A DNA stretch of 64,000 nucleotides from Streptomyces broussonetiae (lineage in GTDB: Bacteria; Actinomycetota; Actinomycetes; Streptomycetales; Streptomycetaceae): positions 62,001 through 126,000 of the forward strand of contig NZ_CP047020.1 of NCBI RefSeq assembly GCF_009796285.1, written 5' to 3'. This document shows, piece by piece, positions 18,249-27,376 of the stretch; positions within the stretch are counted from its first letter, which is position 1; each line of letters opens with the position of its first letter. Below the pieces are notes generated by a model. It was given only the letters and a program-made list of their open reading frames with translations, ran no database searches and was not told the DNA's origin. A program made the position numbers and the translations under genes.

Positions 18249-18463
18249 CTGAGCCGGATCCCGCGCCAGCGGTGAGGGTTGCGGACGATGGCGCCCTTCG
18301 CTGCCAGCTCGGCCAGCCGGTAGTGCACGGATGCCCGGGAACGCATGCCGACCGCCTCGCCGATCTCCGCCATGGTCGGTGCTTCCCCGCGGTCGGCGAT
18401 GGCTTGCCGGATGTGGCGGAGGATGCGCTCCTGGGTGTCGGTGAGGTGGTCTACGCGGTGCAT
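18245..18463 (-). CDS. LexA-like winged-helix DNA-binding protein without protease domain
   Basis: 72 residues from ATG 18463 (longer starts at 18481 and 18499 are possible). The sequence LTDTQERILRHIRQAIADRGEAPTMAEIGEAVGMRSRASVHYRLAELAAKGAIVRNPHRWRGIRL follows the N-terminal DNA-binding domain of LexA. The S24 self-cleavage domain is wholly absent, so it cannot respond to DNA damage the way LexA does. A half-site CGAAC lies just upstream in the shared promoter region with the DUF6233 gene. Inference: a small repressor acting locally. Confidence 0.75.
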   Translation of the reverse strand: MHRVDHLTDTQERILRHIRQAIADRGEAPTMAEIGEAVGMRSRASVHYRLAELAAKGAIVRNPHRWRGIRLR

Positions 18464-18536
18464 ACTGAGATTAGAGCGCATGTTCGATTTTCTGGGCAAG
18501 GCGAGACACGCCAGCGCAGCGCAGAGGAAAACCCAA

Positions 18537-18893
18537 GTGCACGACGATCACCCGCCGACCCGCCTCGACATGCTGCGGTTCGCCCGCCGCGTCGTCGAGC
18601 AGCAGACCGCGCGGCAGCTGGCCCTGATCGACCGGTGGATCGCCGACGAGGAACGGCGGGAGCGCGAGCGCCGGCAAGGCGAGCAGAGCCGGCCGCCGGA
18701 GCCGGATTGGCTGATCCAGTACGGGCTCAACCGCAGCAACGTCGACGCCGTGCACACCGGCAGCTGCTGGACGGCGGCCACGAGCGGGCGGTGCCGGCCG
18801 GCGACCCGGCAGCAGGCACTCGACGCGCTACGGCGCGAGGTGCCGGCATGCCCCCACTGCCGGCCGGACACCGCACTCGGCATCCTGGACTAG
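18537..18893 (+). CDS. DUF6233 protein
   Basis: A 118-residue protein starting GTG 18537 with GAGG eight bases upstream. A helical, Arg/Glu-rich N-terminus (MLRFARRVVEQQTARQLALIDRWIADEERRERERRQGE) is followed by EPDWLIQYGL, the VHTGSCWTA motif and a C-terminal CPHCRPDTALGILD. That CxxC ending is the hallmark of DUF6233, an abundant Streptomyces family of unknown function. A small zinc site is likely but unproven. Confidence 0.8.
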   Translation: MHDDHPPTRLDMLRFARRVVEQQTARQLALIDRWIADEERRERERRQGEQSRPPEPDWLIQYGLNRSNVDAVHTGSCWTAATSGRCRPATRQQALDALRREVPACPHCRPDTALGILD

Positions 18894-18904
18894 CGTCGGA
18901 GCAG

Positions 18905-19828
18905 TCAGGCGCTGCGCGGGCGGCGACCTGTCGACTTCTTGGCGGTCGTCTTCTTCGCCGCGGTCTTCTTGGCCAGCTGCTTTTTCGCGGGCGCCTTCTT
19001 CTTCGGCTCCGGCAGCTCGTGCACTTCGGCCGGACCGGTCTTCTCACCCCGGGACGCCTTGGCCTGCTGCACGGAGGCGTTCAGCGCGGCCATGAGGTCG
19101 AGGACCTGGGCCGGCTGCTCCGGTTCGGGCACCTTGGGGAGCGGCTGCTCCTCCCGCTTAGCCTCGATGATCTGGCCGAGCGCCTCGGTGTACCGGTCGG
19201 TGAACTCCTCGCCCTCAAGGGCGTCGACCGTCATGGTGTCCATCAGGGCGAGCGCGCCCTCGATCTCCTCCTCCGACACTTCCGTCGGCGCGGGGAGCAG
19301 CTCGGTGGGATCGCGAATTTCATCTGGCCACAGCAATTCCTGAAGAACCATGGCGTCGCCGCGTACGCGGAGCACGCCCAGCCTCTCCCGGCCGCTCCAT
19401 GCATACTTCGCGATGGCCACCCGGCGAGAGCGGCGCAACGCTTCGACCAGGAGCTTGTACGGCTTCGCAGCCACCTGCCCGCCGGCGGCCAGGTAGTACC
19501 CGGCGCCCATGCGGATCGGGTCGATGTCCTCCAACGGCACGAAGGCGTCGATCTCGATGGCCTTCGCCGTCGGCAGCGGCAGGTTGCTCAGTTCCTCGTC
19601 CGTGATCGGGATGAGCCGGTCCCGGGTCAGTTCGTACCCCTTGCCGATCTCGGACTGGTCGACCTCGCGGTCCTCCAGCTCGCACACCTTCCGGTAGCGG
19701 ACCCGGCCCATGTCCTCGAGGTGGTACTGGTGGAAACGGATCGAGTGGTCCTCGGTCGCGCTCACCACATTGATCGGCACGGTCACCAGGCCAAAGCTGA
19801 TGGCTCCTGACCATATGGTTCGGGGCAT
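18905..19828 (-). CDS. ku: Ku protein, non-homologous end joining
   Basis: 307 residues. The full Ku core is present: MPRTIWSGAISFGLVTVPINV, the ring-forming beta barrel (RFHQYHLEDMGRVRYRKVCELEDREV, GYYLAAGG), and helices with ELLWPDEIRDP and MDTMTVDAL. A long Lys/Ala-rich C-terminal tail (KKKAPAKKQLAKK then TAAKKTTAKKSTGRRPRSA) resembles histone H1 and helps DNA binding in other actinobacterial Ku proteins. Ku binds double-strand ends as a homodimer and recruits LigD. No ligD lies in this window. Starts ATG 19828; divergent from the next gene. Confidence 0.95.
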   Translation of the reverse strand: MPRTIWSGAISFGLVTVPINVVSATEDHSIRFHQYHLEDMGRVRYRKVCELEDREVDQSEIGKGYELTRDRLIPITDEELSNLPLPTAKAIEIDAFVPLEDIDPIRMGAGYYLAAGGQVAAKPYKLLVEALRRSRRVAIAKYAWSGRERLGVLRVRGDAMVLQELLWPDEIRDPTELLPAPTEVSEEEIEGALALMDTMTVDALEGEEFTDRYTEALGQIIEAKREEQPLPKVPEPEQPAQVLDLMAALNASVQQAKASRGEKTGPAEVHELPEPKKKAPAKKQLAKKTAAKKTTAKKSTGRRPRSA

Positions 19829-19923
19829 CGGTAAACCTCCGTGATAGCCCCGAGCACCATCAGACTACGGACGGTGCTGGTGTCCCGCATGCGCGCTCCC
19901 GGCGCGCGTCGCACCCTGGCAGC

Positions 19924-20145
19924 ATGACCGAGATCCCGCAGGTCGTCGTCTACCCGCCGGCCGACGACGGCGGCAGACGCGTCCGCGTCGGCAGCCGGTT
20001 CGTGGGCATGGCCTACACGCTGTACGACATCGTCGAGTTCCTGAACCGGACCGGCTCACAAGACGTCGATCCGGAGGACGTGGCGAGCGCGGACTGGGTG
20101 GAGTGGCGGGGCTCCGGGCCTGACGTGTGGGCGCCGCCGGGGTAA
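19924..20145 (+). CDS. Small conserved hypothetical protein
   Basis: A 73-residue protein starting MTEIPQVVVYPPADDGGRRVRVGSRFVGMAYTLYDIVEFLNRTG, ending DWVEWRGSGPDVWAPPG. A beta hairpin followed by a helix is predicted by eye. Similar short proteins occur across Streptomyces, without assigned function. It shares a ~95-base divergent promoter region with ku, so co-regulation is possible. Confidence 0.6.
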   Translation: MTEIPQVVVYPPADDGGRRVRVGSRFVGMAYTLYDIVEFLNRTGSQDVDPEDVASADWVEWRGSGPDVWAPPG

Positions 20146-20235
20146 TGGAGGGCAAGTTCACGAGATGGCAAGGACGTTCAGGCCAGACGCGGAGTTCCGG
20201 TGGGAGAAGCCCGGTGCCGTGGTGAAGCGCCGTAG

Positions 20236-20533
20236 TCAGGGTGTGTCGCCGAAGTAGTAGAAGCGGCAGCTGATACCCGGGCCCGGGGTGCGGGGCTCGC
20301 CGGGACGCGGGTCGTACAGGGCGCGGCCGCCCGGGCCACCGTGACAGCTCGGTGGACAGGGCCACGCCGTCGTCGACTTCCTCCGGCCGCCACCCGGTGA
20401 TGTCCAGCAGCAGCCCGTCCAGCGGACCGCCGACCAGTGCGGCGTACGTCCGGTGCGGACGCGGGCCCGGGTTGGGGTCGTCGTGCTCCGCGCCGTAGAC
20501 CCGGCCGTTCAGCAGCTGCTCATCGCCGTTCAT
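20236..20533 (-). pseudogene. Frameshifted small conserved protein
   Basis: From ATG 20533 the frame reads MNGDEQLLNGRVYGAEHDD and YAALVGGPLDGLLLDITGW up to about 20345. Shifting one frame there gives GGRALYDPRPGEP and a natural ending CRFYYFGDTP with stop at 20236. The GGPLDG and final FYYF motifs suggest a ~98-residue Streptomyces protein broken by a single-base loss. In the current frame translation runs on through non-coding sequence. Confidence 0.55.
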
Positions 20534-20625
20534 CCGACCAAGCTTTGCAGCCGCCACCGACAACGCGGGCTTGCCCAGCATCGCCTGGGCTTGCCCGCGT
20601 GGTCGGTCGCCGCGGCTTGCCCGGG

Positions 20626-21129
20626 TCAGGTGCGGAAGCGGGAGAGCCAGCCGCCGGCCTTCTGCGCGGCAGCCTGTTCCAGGCGGGTGGTGAAGCGGCC
20701 GTCGGGCAGTTTCCGCAGCCATCCGCGATCAACGAGTCTGACCAGTCTCCCGCGCAGCGGTTCCAGCTTGGCCCGCACGGTGACGTCGACTCCCAGCATC
20801 TCGCCGACCTGCCGGGCCATGACCGGTCCGGCGGCCTGCCGCACGGCGGCGAAAATGTGCTGGTAGTCCGGCGGGAGCATGGTCTCCTCCATGCCCGGCG
20901 TGCGGTGCGGGATCAGCATCACCGCCCGGCCACCCACCTGCCCCGGTGTCGGCGCGGCCTTGGCGCGCTCGTCAGCGAGTTGCTCGCTCACCCGCTCAAG
21001 GACCCGCTCGGCGACAGCGAGCTCGTCCCGCTCGGCCCGCACCTCCGCCAGCTGCTTGGCCAACTGTTCTTCGATTTCATCCAGTTCCGCGCACCGCGCG
21101 GTGATCCGTTCCAGCAGCTCGGGATCCAT
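20626..21129 (-). CDS. Coiled-coil / winged-helix-like hypothetical protein
   Basis: 167 residues. Residues 1-55 form a clear heptad coiled coil (LLERITARCAELDEIEEQLAKQLAEVRAERDELAVAERVL). The C-terminal half reads like a winged helix (IFAAVRQAAGPVMARQVGEMLGVDVTVRAKLEPLRGRLVRLVDRGWLRKLPDGRFT). Similar proteins are frequent in Streptomyces accessory regions, often near insertion sequences (recollection, not checked). A DNA-binding role is inferred from the fold pattern. Confidence 0.6.
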   Translation of the reverse strand: MDPELLERITARCAELDEIEEQLAKQLAEVRAERDELAVAERVLERVSEQLADERAKAAPTPGQVGGRAVMLIPHRTPGMEETMLPPDYQHIFAAVRQAAGPVMARQVGEMLGVDVTVRAKLEPLRGRLVRLVDRGWLRKLPDGRFTTRLEQAAAQKAGGWLSRFRT

Positions 21130-22606
21130 GCACCAGATCGTAGATGGCCGTGCGGCACCAACGAGCAGGAACCAGCGAACCGTCAGGCTCGGTCAGACGA
21201 TCTACTGCCCTGTCTCAATTTCACCTTGCTCCCAAGATCACAACCGAACCACCATGATCACGTCAATTGCGTAACTGAGGAAATGAGGTCTTGTGAAGGA
21301 CGCCGACAGAAGCCGCAGCCGGGCGGCGACAGCCATCCCCGTCGCGGCACTGGCCCTCTCCCTCCCCTTCATCGCTTCCCCCGCCGCGGGCGCGTCGCCC
21401 CAACAGCCCGGCAGCGCAGTGGCAAAGGCAGCACCCGCCGCCGGGAAGGGCCGCCCTGTCACGGATCCGCGCATCATCGCGCTCGAGAAGAAGCAGGAAG
21501 TGCTCGACAAGGTCGCCGGGCAGATCACTGAAGGGCTCTCCGAATCGGACCGGGCCAGGATTCCCGGCTTCACCGAGATCGAAGTCGACCCCGACCACAA
21601 CAGCCTGCGCCTGCACTGGAAGGGCTCCCTGCCGCAGCGTGTGCAGCGCGTCCTTGCTCACCTGCCCAAGGGCGTGACTGCTTCGGTCCTTCCGGCGCGC
21701 TACTCCAAGGCCGATCTGCACGCGGCCCGCAACAAGCTCCTGCTCGGCGGGAAGCCCGTGAATCTGCGCGTGGCTGGCGTATCGACCCCCATCCGCATCA
21801 ACAGCATCGGCGGGGCCGTGGGCGGAAGCGGCCTCGACATTACGTATGCCGATGCCCCCGGCCCCAACTTGGCCGCCGCGAGGGATCCCCTCGCACCGGC
21901 TGCCCGCAAGGACCGTTCGCGCGAAGTCAAAGCCCTCACCGACCGGCTGACAGGCATCAACACCACTGCGAGCTACAAGGCCCCGCCCGCAGAGGTCACA
22001 ACTCCCACTGCCCCGGCCAGGCGTCCTGCCCCAGCAAGCCCCAACGTGGGGGTGACCAACAGGCAGCACGACGCCGCACCCTGGACCGGAGGTTCCGGGC
22101 TGAAGAATCCCACCGGCGGTATCTGCTCCAGTGGCTTCGGCGTCAAGAACTACAAGGGGGTGAACATGCTGACCACCGCCGCCCACTGCAACGGGAACGA
22201 CGGCCTTTGGCGAACTTACCTGGGTGGTGACGCCGTCGGCTCAAGTGACGGCCTCGCGATCTCCATGACCGATGACGTCCAGGGAATCGACCTGCCGAAG
22301 CCACAGCTCAGCGGCGCCCTGTACGACGGGACAGCGATGCGGTCCGACTACTACGCGAAACCGGTCAACGGCTGGGGCCACAACAACGTCGGTGACTACG
22401 TGTGCGAGGACGGCGCCAACGGCGGTGTCCACTGCAACGTACAGATCTCCAAGACCGACGTCGGAGTCACGGGCGAGAACGGCGTGTACCGGCCGATCAC
22501 TGATCTCGCCTACGCCACCTCACTGACATCGGACGGCATCGCAGGAGTCAACGGCGACAGCGGCGCCCCCGCGGTAGCTGTCAAGTCAAATGAAACGAAT
22601 GTGCGG

Positions 22607-23680
22607 CTATGAACTGTGTTGCTGTGGTTCGCGTCGTCGGGCGGGGTCGTTGATCCACGCCTGTTGGGGAATCTTCGGCGGCACCGGCCGGCTGTTGAAG
22701 CGTTCGGGGTGCTGCTCGTAGGCGGTGATGAGGGTGGCCGCCCGTTGCTCGCGGACGAGTTCGGCGGTGCCGAAGTGGACACTGGCGGGGGTGTGGTAGC
22801 CGATCCCGGAATGCCGGTGGACGTGGTTGTAGTGCGAGATGAACGCCTCCATCCACTCCCGTGCGTGGGTGAGGGAATCGAAGCGTTCTGGGTAGTCGGG
22901 CTGGTATTTCGTGGTGCGGAACTGGCTCTCGCTGAACGGGTTGTCGTTGCTGACTCTGGGCCTGGAGTGGCTGCGGGTCACGCCGAGATCGAGGAGCATC
23001 TGGGAGACTTGCTTGCTGGTCATCGAGGTGCCGCGGTCGGCGTGCACGGTGTGCGGCACGATGCCGTTGCGGTCGATCGCCTCACGGATCAACTCCTCGG
23101 CACGGGCGGCGGATTCGGCCGCCTCGACGGTGTGGCCGACAACGTAGCGGGAGTAGATGTCCAGGATCACGTACCCGTGAAACCAGACGCCCTTCGCCGG
23201 ACCCGCCAGATGCGTGATGTCCCAACTCCACACCTCGGATGGGCCGTCGGCCACGAGCTCGGGGACCGTGCGGGGCGGGTGGGTGGCCTGACGGCGGCGT
23301 TCACCGTCTTGCCCGGCCTCCTTCAGGATCCGGTACATGGTGCGCTCGGAACAGTGGTAGCGGCCCTCGTCCAGCTCACGTGCGTAGATCTGCGCGGGCG
23401 GCAGGTCCACGTATTCGGGCCGGTTCATCAACGCCAGCACGGCCTGCCGCTCGGCCGGTGTCAGGGCGTTGACCGGCGCGGGACGTGGGGCTCTGGGCCT
23501 GGCCGGGAGGGGGTTCAGCCGCCGGTGGTGGGTGGCTCGGGAACGGCCGGTCAGGCGGCACGCGGCCACGATGCCCACGTGCGGGGCCAGGCGATCGACG
23601 GCCTCGTGGAGAAGCGGCTCCAGGGCGTCCTTCAGTCCGCGCTCTTGGAGAGTGCTTCCAAGAGCGCGTGTGTTTTTCCC
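22607..23680 (-). CDS. IS3 orfB, DDE transposase (made as OrfAB by -1 frameshift)
   Basis: After the frameshift the reading continues [17 protein letters not shown] into the HTH_21-like region and a rve integrase core. The catalytic acids are D in WSWDITHL, D in HADRGTSM and E in FSESQFRTTKYQPDYPERF, followed by the usual HYNHVHRHSGIGYHTPASVHFG. All catalytic residues are present. Near-identity to copy 2 implies recent activity. The 5' limit given is the slippery site. Confidence 0.9.
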   Translation of the reverse strand, partial: GKNTRALGSTLQERGLKDALEPLLHEAVDRLAPHVGIVAACRLTGRSRATHHRRLNPLPARPRAPRPAPVNALTPAERQAVLALMNRPEYVDLPPAQIYARELDEGRYHCSERTMYRILKEAGQDGERRRQATHPPRTVPELVADGPSEVWSWDITHLAGPAKGVWFHGYVILDIYSRYVVGHTVEAAESAARAEELIREAIDRNGIVPHTVHADRGTSMTSKQVSQMLLDLGVTRSHSRPRVSNDNPFSESQFRTTKYQPDYPERFDSLTHAREWMEAFISHYNHVHRHSGIGYHTPASVHFGTAELVREQRAATLITAYEQHPERFNSRPVPPKIPQQAWINDPARRREPQQHSS

Positions 23681-24015
23681 AGCACCTCCAGTGCGGCGTC
23701 CCGCTTCGCGACCTCCTTCTCCAGCCGCTCCACCTGCCGCCGAAGCTTGTCGTTCTCCGCCTCGGCGGGGTGCTTCTTCGGCCGTGCGGGGCTGGTGCGG
23801 TGGTCGGTCAGCCTCTCCAGCGCGCCGGCGTCCCTGGCCTGGCGCCACTCGATGATGTGGGAGTGGTACAGCCGCTCCCGGCGCAGGACCGCGCCTTTGT
23901 CCCCGGTGGGGGCCGCGTCGTATTCGGCGACGATGCGCAGCTTGTACTCGGGGGTGAAACGGCGGCGCTTCGGCTTTGGCGCGGGATCTTGCCCGGAGGG
24001 CTTGGTGCTGGTCAT
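23632..24015 (-). CDS. IS3 orfA (helix-turn-helix, leucine zipper)
   Basis: About 127 residues from ATG 24015 (AGGAGCACC upstream). The N-terminal helix-turn-helix region reads [18 protein letters not shown], as in IS3-type OrfA. It is followed by a leucine-zipper-like coil ([39 protein letters not shown]). The slippery heptamer GGGAAAA (23674-23680) near the end allows a -1 shift into orfB. OrfA alone usually binds the ends and represses. Confidence 0.88.
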   Translation of the reverse strand: MTSTKPSGQDPAPKPKRRRFTPEYKLRIVAEYDAAPTGDKGAVLRRERLYHSHIIEWRQARDAGALERLTDHRTSPARPKKHPAEAENDKLRRQVERLEKEVAKRDAALEVLGKTHALLEALSKSAD

Positions 24016-24310
24016 GCGGGAGGTGCTCCTGTCGTACCCGCCCACAATATCTGATCATTTCGGGGCGTCTCACCCGACGATGTCAGAGACGGCCGTCTTC
24101 GCCGGCGCGAACAACTTCACGACCGACGAGGCACGCGGAACACTCACTTCCTTCGATAGCACGGTCAACTGCCCGGCAGATGAATCGGTAAGCACCGTCA
24201 CTGACGGCTGGCAGCGCACGCCGTGGTGCTTTAAAGGTCTCTACTACGTGCCGATCTACCAGACGCTCCAGGACATGAACTGGACCCTCGTCACCAGTTG
24301 ACATCACGGC

Positions 24311-24335
24311 GGAGGCGGAGCACGCCCCCGCCTCC
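24311..24335 (+). terminator. Rho-independent-type terminator after the protease gene
   Basis: GGAGGCGG at 24311-24318 pairs with CCGCCTCC at 24328-24335 and is followed by TTCTTCTCTTC. It lies ten bases after the protease stop, so it was the protease terminator before the gene was broken. Confidence 0.75.
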
Positions 24336-24406
24336 TTCTTCTCTTCGGTTCCGCCATGGCAGGCTTGGCGTCAGCCATCCGCCGGAAGACTACGGAGTAT
24401 GCGACC

Positions 24407-25174
24407 GTGCCCTTGAAGAACCTCCGCCGTTTCCGCTGGATGATCTGGGCCGGTGCCGGGTTGGTCTGTCTAGCGGCAGCCGTGACCGTCTGGATGGCTC
24501 GGGACAACGTCCACACTGACGACGGGCCTATAGACAGCGACGTATTCGTAAGCAACCACGGGCGCACCCTCACCACCGTCACATCCTGGATGGACTGCGA
24601 GGACAAACCCGATCTCCAAGCTCACGAGTCCGCCCACGGCATCGCGCTGACAGAAAAGCGCAAATGGCATGGTCAGCGTCGGTCCAGTGATTCGTGCCAC
24701 AACCCGCATGGCGGCCTGATCAGCACCTCCCTCGACAAGCCCGTGGGAGACAGGAAAATCACCGATGGTGTCACTGGCGAGGGCATCACTACCTTCGACG
24801 ACACGCACTTCCCCTACCCCCGATATCTGCCGTCCGGCTTCGCGCCTGCGGATAAGGCCATCGGCCCCAATAACTCCCTAGGGCTGCCGAACCCGGTGAG
24901 TAGCAAAGCCACATGGACCTACACTTACCAGCGCAACCCGGGCAAGGGAGGGCAGGTCGGCGCCCTGAGTATCACGGCGGACGCTGGCGAGACCACACCC
25001 ACACAGGGGACTCCGATGTCCTTCAGCGGTCATGCCGGCCGACTTCAGAAGACGTCAGACCCGTCGTGGACGGCAGTGTGGACCCAGAACGGATACACCA
25101 TCACCGTCTGGACCGACGACCCGTCCATGACTGACGCCGAGTTCCTGCGAATTACGCAGAGCATGAGGAACTAA
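24407..25174 (+). CDS. Single-pass membrane-anchored hypothetical protein
   Basis: About 255 residues from GTG 24407 (GGAG nine bases upstream); ATG 24356 is an alternative without a ribosome site. A basic N-terminus (LKNLRRFRW) precedes one membrane helix (MIWAGAGLVCLAAAVTVWMA), then an outside domain of ~220 residues. That domain has paired cysteines (WMDCEDKP, SDSCHNPHGG), a Pro/Tyr-rich segment (HFPYPRYLPSGFAP) and a beta-rich end. The topology suggests an anchored extracytoplasmic protein. No family recognised. IS1182 was inserted two bases after its stop region. Confidence 0.65.
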   Translation: MPLKNLRRFRWMIWAGAGLVCLAAAVTVWMARDNVHTDDGPIDSDVFVSNHGRTLTTVTSWMDCEDKPDLQAHESAHGIALTEKRKWHGQRRSSDSCHNPHGGLISTSLDKPVGDRKITDGVTGEGITTFDDTHFPYPRYLPSGFAPADKAIGPNNSLGLPNPVSSKATWTYTYQRNPGKGGQVGALSITADAGETTPTQGTPMSFSGHAGRLQKTSDPSWTAVWTQNGYTITVWTDDPSMTDAEFLRITQSMRN

Positions 25175-26992
25175 CTTGACTCTGTCGGGGATCTAGTAGC
25201 CGCCGAGGTCAACTACCCAGGGTGCGCCAGGACTTCAGACGAGGGATCTCGCGTTGGTCGAGGTAGTTCTGGAAGGCAGTCGGCTGGCGGGGCGTGGGGG
25301 CTTCCTCGGCCGGTGCCAGTCCGCTGAGGCGCTCGATGTTGACGGCGATGGCCGTCAGGACGTGCTGGATGTGGGCCTTTGCCTGTCCTCGGTAGCGGCA
25401 GCGTCGCATGCCGTGTCCGTGGGCGAACTTGTTGACCGTGCCCTCCACTCCGGAGCGGACCGCGTAGCGGGCCTTCCACTCAGGCGTCTGCTGTTCGGCG
25501 CGGACGCGGAGTTGCAGGTCGCGGAGTTCGCGCGGGGGAAAGCCCACGGTGCGGGCGCTGTCGGCGGTGCTGGTGCACTGGGCGCGAGTCGGGCAGGGGC
25601 GGCACTGGCTCTTGGTGAACCGTGCCACGATCAAAGGGGCCGCGGTGGGCGAGGAGGTCGGGTAGGGGCCGTGCCAGCCCGCGCTGACCTGCCCCTGCGG
25701 GCAGGTGACCTGCTGACGATCGAAGTCGATATGGAAGTCGTCCCGGGCGAAGCCCTCGTCTCGGCGGTGCTGACGGGTGGGGTTGCTCTTCAGTGGCCCG
25801 GAGACGGTGACCTGGTGTTCACGGGCGGCTTGTTCCAGGTGGGGCAGGGAGGTGTAGCCGGCGTCGACCAGGTGCTCGGCGGGAAGCAGCCCGCGTCGGG
25901 CGAGGCGGGTGTGGATGCCGGGCAGGACCTGGCTGTCGTGGGTGGTGGCCGCGGTGGTGGCGACATCCGTGATCACGTTGGGGCCGTCAGGAGCGCAGGT
26001 TTCGGTCAGATGGGCGGCGAACCCCTTCCAGCTGATGATGTGTCCGTGCCGTGCGTAGCGGGCGGAGGAGTCGTAGGGCGAGACGATTGCCCTCGACGAG
26101 GGCGGCAGCCCGGGTCCGCCTTCCTTCTCCGCGGTGCGCCAGCGCAGGTGTCCTGCGGCATCCCGGTGGTAGTTCTGCACCATGATCTGGCGCAGGGCCT
26201 GGACACGGGGACCGGGCATGCGGTCCGCTCCGCGACGGTGGAGGTGTTCCAGGAGCCGGGCGGCGTCGTTTCCGGTGGCAAGGATTCTGGCCTTGGGCTT
26301 GGTGGGGTTCTTGCCCAGGCGGACCGGCCGACCGTAGCGGTGCCCCCAGTCCTCATCGACCAGCTCGTCGAGCAGGTGCGGGGACGTGCCGGCGACTTCT
26401 TCGAGTGCGGCGCGGACCGCTTCGGTGATCAGCTCCAGGCGAGTTAGATCACGCACCGCGGCCAGGACGTGGGTGGAGTCGGTGCGCTGTGTGGTGCGCT
26501 CGCGCACCAGCCCGGCCTCTTTCAGCCGGGCCAGCGCGAGGTCCAGGAGGCGGTCAGCACGGCCGTCCTCAGCGAGACGGTCGCGGAAGTCTGCCAGCAC
26601 ACTGTGGTGAAAGCCGGGATCGTCCAGCTCCATGGCCAGGGCGTACTTGAAGTCGATGCGGCAGCGGACCGCCTCGACGGCCTGCCGGTCCGACAGGCCG
26701 AGCAGGAACTGCAGCACACAGACGGTGGCCAGTTGAGCAGGCGAAAGCCCGGGACGTCCGTCCCTGGGGTACCAGTCCGTGAAGTCCTCGTCGCACCACA
26801 GCCCGTCGAGGCGGTCCCTCACCCATATCGCCGTCGTGCCGCCCGGGTTGCTCGCCCGCGCCACCTGCGCGGTCAGAGGCGGGACTCGCTCACCGGAACG
26901 GGGGCGCAGGGACAACCGTCTCTGACATCGTCGGGTGAGACGCCCCGAAATGATCAGATATTGTGGGCGGGTACGACAGGAGCACCTCCCGC

Positions 26993-27376
26993 ATGACCAG
27001 CACCAAGCCCTCCGGGCAAGATCCCGCGCCAAAGCCGAAGCGCCGCCGTTTCACCCCCGAGTACAAGCTGCGCATCGTCGCCGAATACGACGCGGCCCCC
27101 ACCGGGGACAAAGGCGCGGTCCTGCGCCGGGAGCGGCTGTACCACTCCCACATCATCGAGTGGCGCCAGGCCAGGGACGCCGGCGCGCTGGAGAGGCTGA
27201 CCGACCACCGCACCAGCCCCGCACGGCCGAAGAAGCACCCTGCCGAGGCGGAGAACGACAAGCTTCGGCGGCAGGTGGAGCGGCTGGAGAAGGAGGTCGC
27301 GAAGCGGGACGCCGCACTGGAGGTGCTGGGAAAAACACACGCGCTCTTGGAAGCACTCTCCAAGAGCGCGGACTGA
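26993..27376 (+). CDS. IS3 orfA, copy 2
   Basis: Identical layout to the first copy: ATG 26993 after AGGAGCACC, helix-turn-helix ([18 protein letters not shown]), leucine-zipper-like coil, and the GGGAAAA heptamer at 27328-27334 feeding the orfB frame. About 127 residues, complete. Confidence 0.88.
   Translation: MTSTKPSGQDPAPKPKRRRFTPEYKLRIVAEYDAAPTGDKGAVLRRERLYHSHIIEWRQARDAGALERLTDHRTSPARPKKHPAEAENDKLRRQVERLEKEVAKRDAALEVLGKTHALLEALSKSAD

Larger units (their letters stand above)
22572..24092 (-). mobile_element. IS3-family insertion sequence, copy 1
   Basis: 1,521 bp, flanked by a 3-bp CCG duplication (22569-22571 and 24093-24095). The terminal inverted repeats start CGGTAGCTGTCA at one end and CCGTCTCTGACA at the other, imperfect but matching at most positions. 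It encodes overlapping orfA and orfB on the minus strand. A second copy, also 1,521 bp, inverted and nearly identical, is at 26916-28436. That comparison is what fixes both boundaries. Confidence 0.93.
21293..24301 (+). pseudogene. Secreted S1-type serine protease split by IS3
   Basis: The gene begins GTG 21293 with an Ala-rich signal peptide (AATAIPVAALALSLPFIASPAAGA). It has a ~250-residue propeptide, then a chymotrypsin-fold domain with TTAAHC (His298) and GDSGAP (Ser423). At codon ~425 it is cut by an IS3 element (22572-24092). Removing the element and one copy of the CCG duplication restores SGAPVFAGANNFTTDE, continuing to the C-terminus and stop at 24301. So a single clean insertion disabled an otherwise intact protease gene of about 500 codons. 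The truncated form lacks the last strands of the fold. Confidence 0.9.

Noticed and set aside
22616..24301. A 561-codon plus-strand frame across IS3 copy 1
   Set aside because: It is the complement of orfB, which has real DDE motifs, fused by chance to the protease tail.
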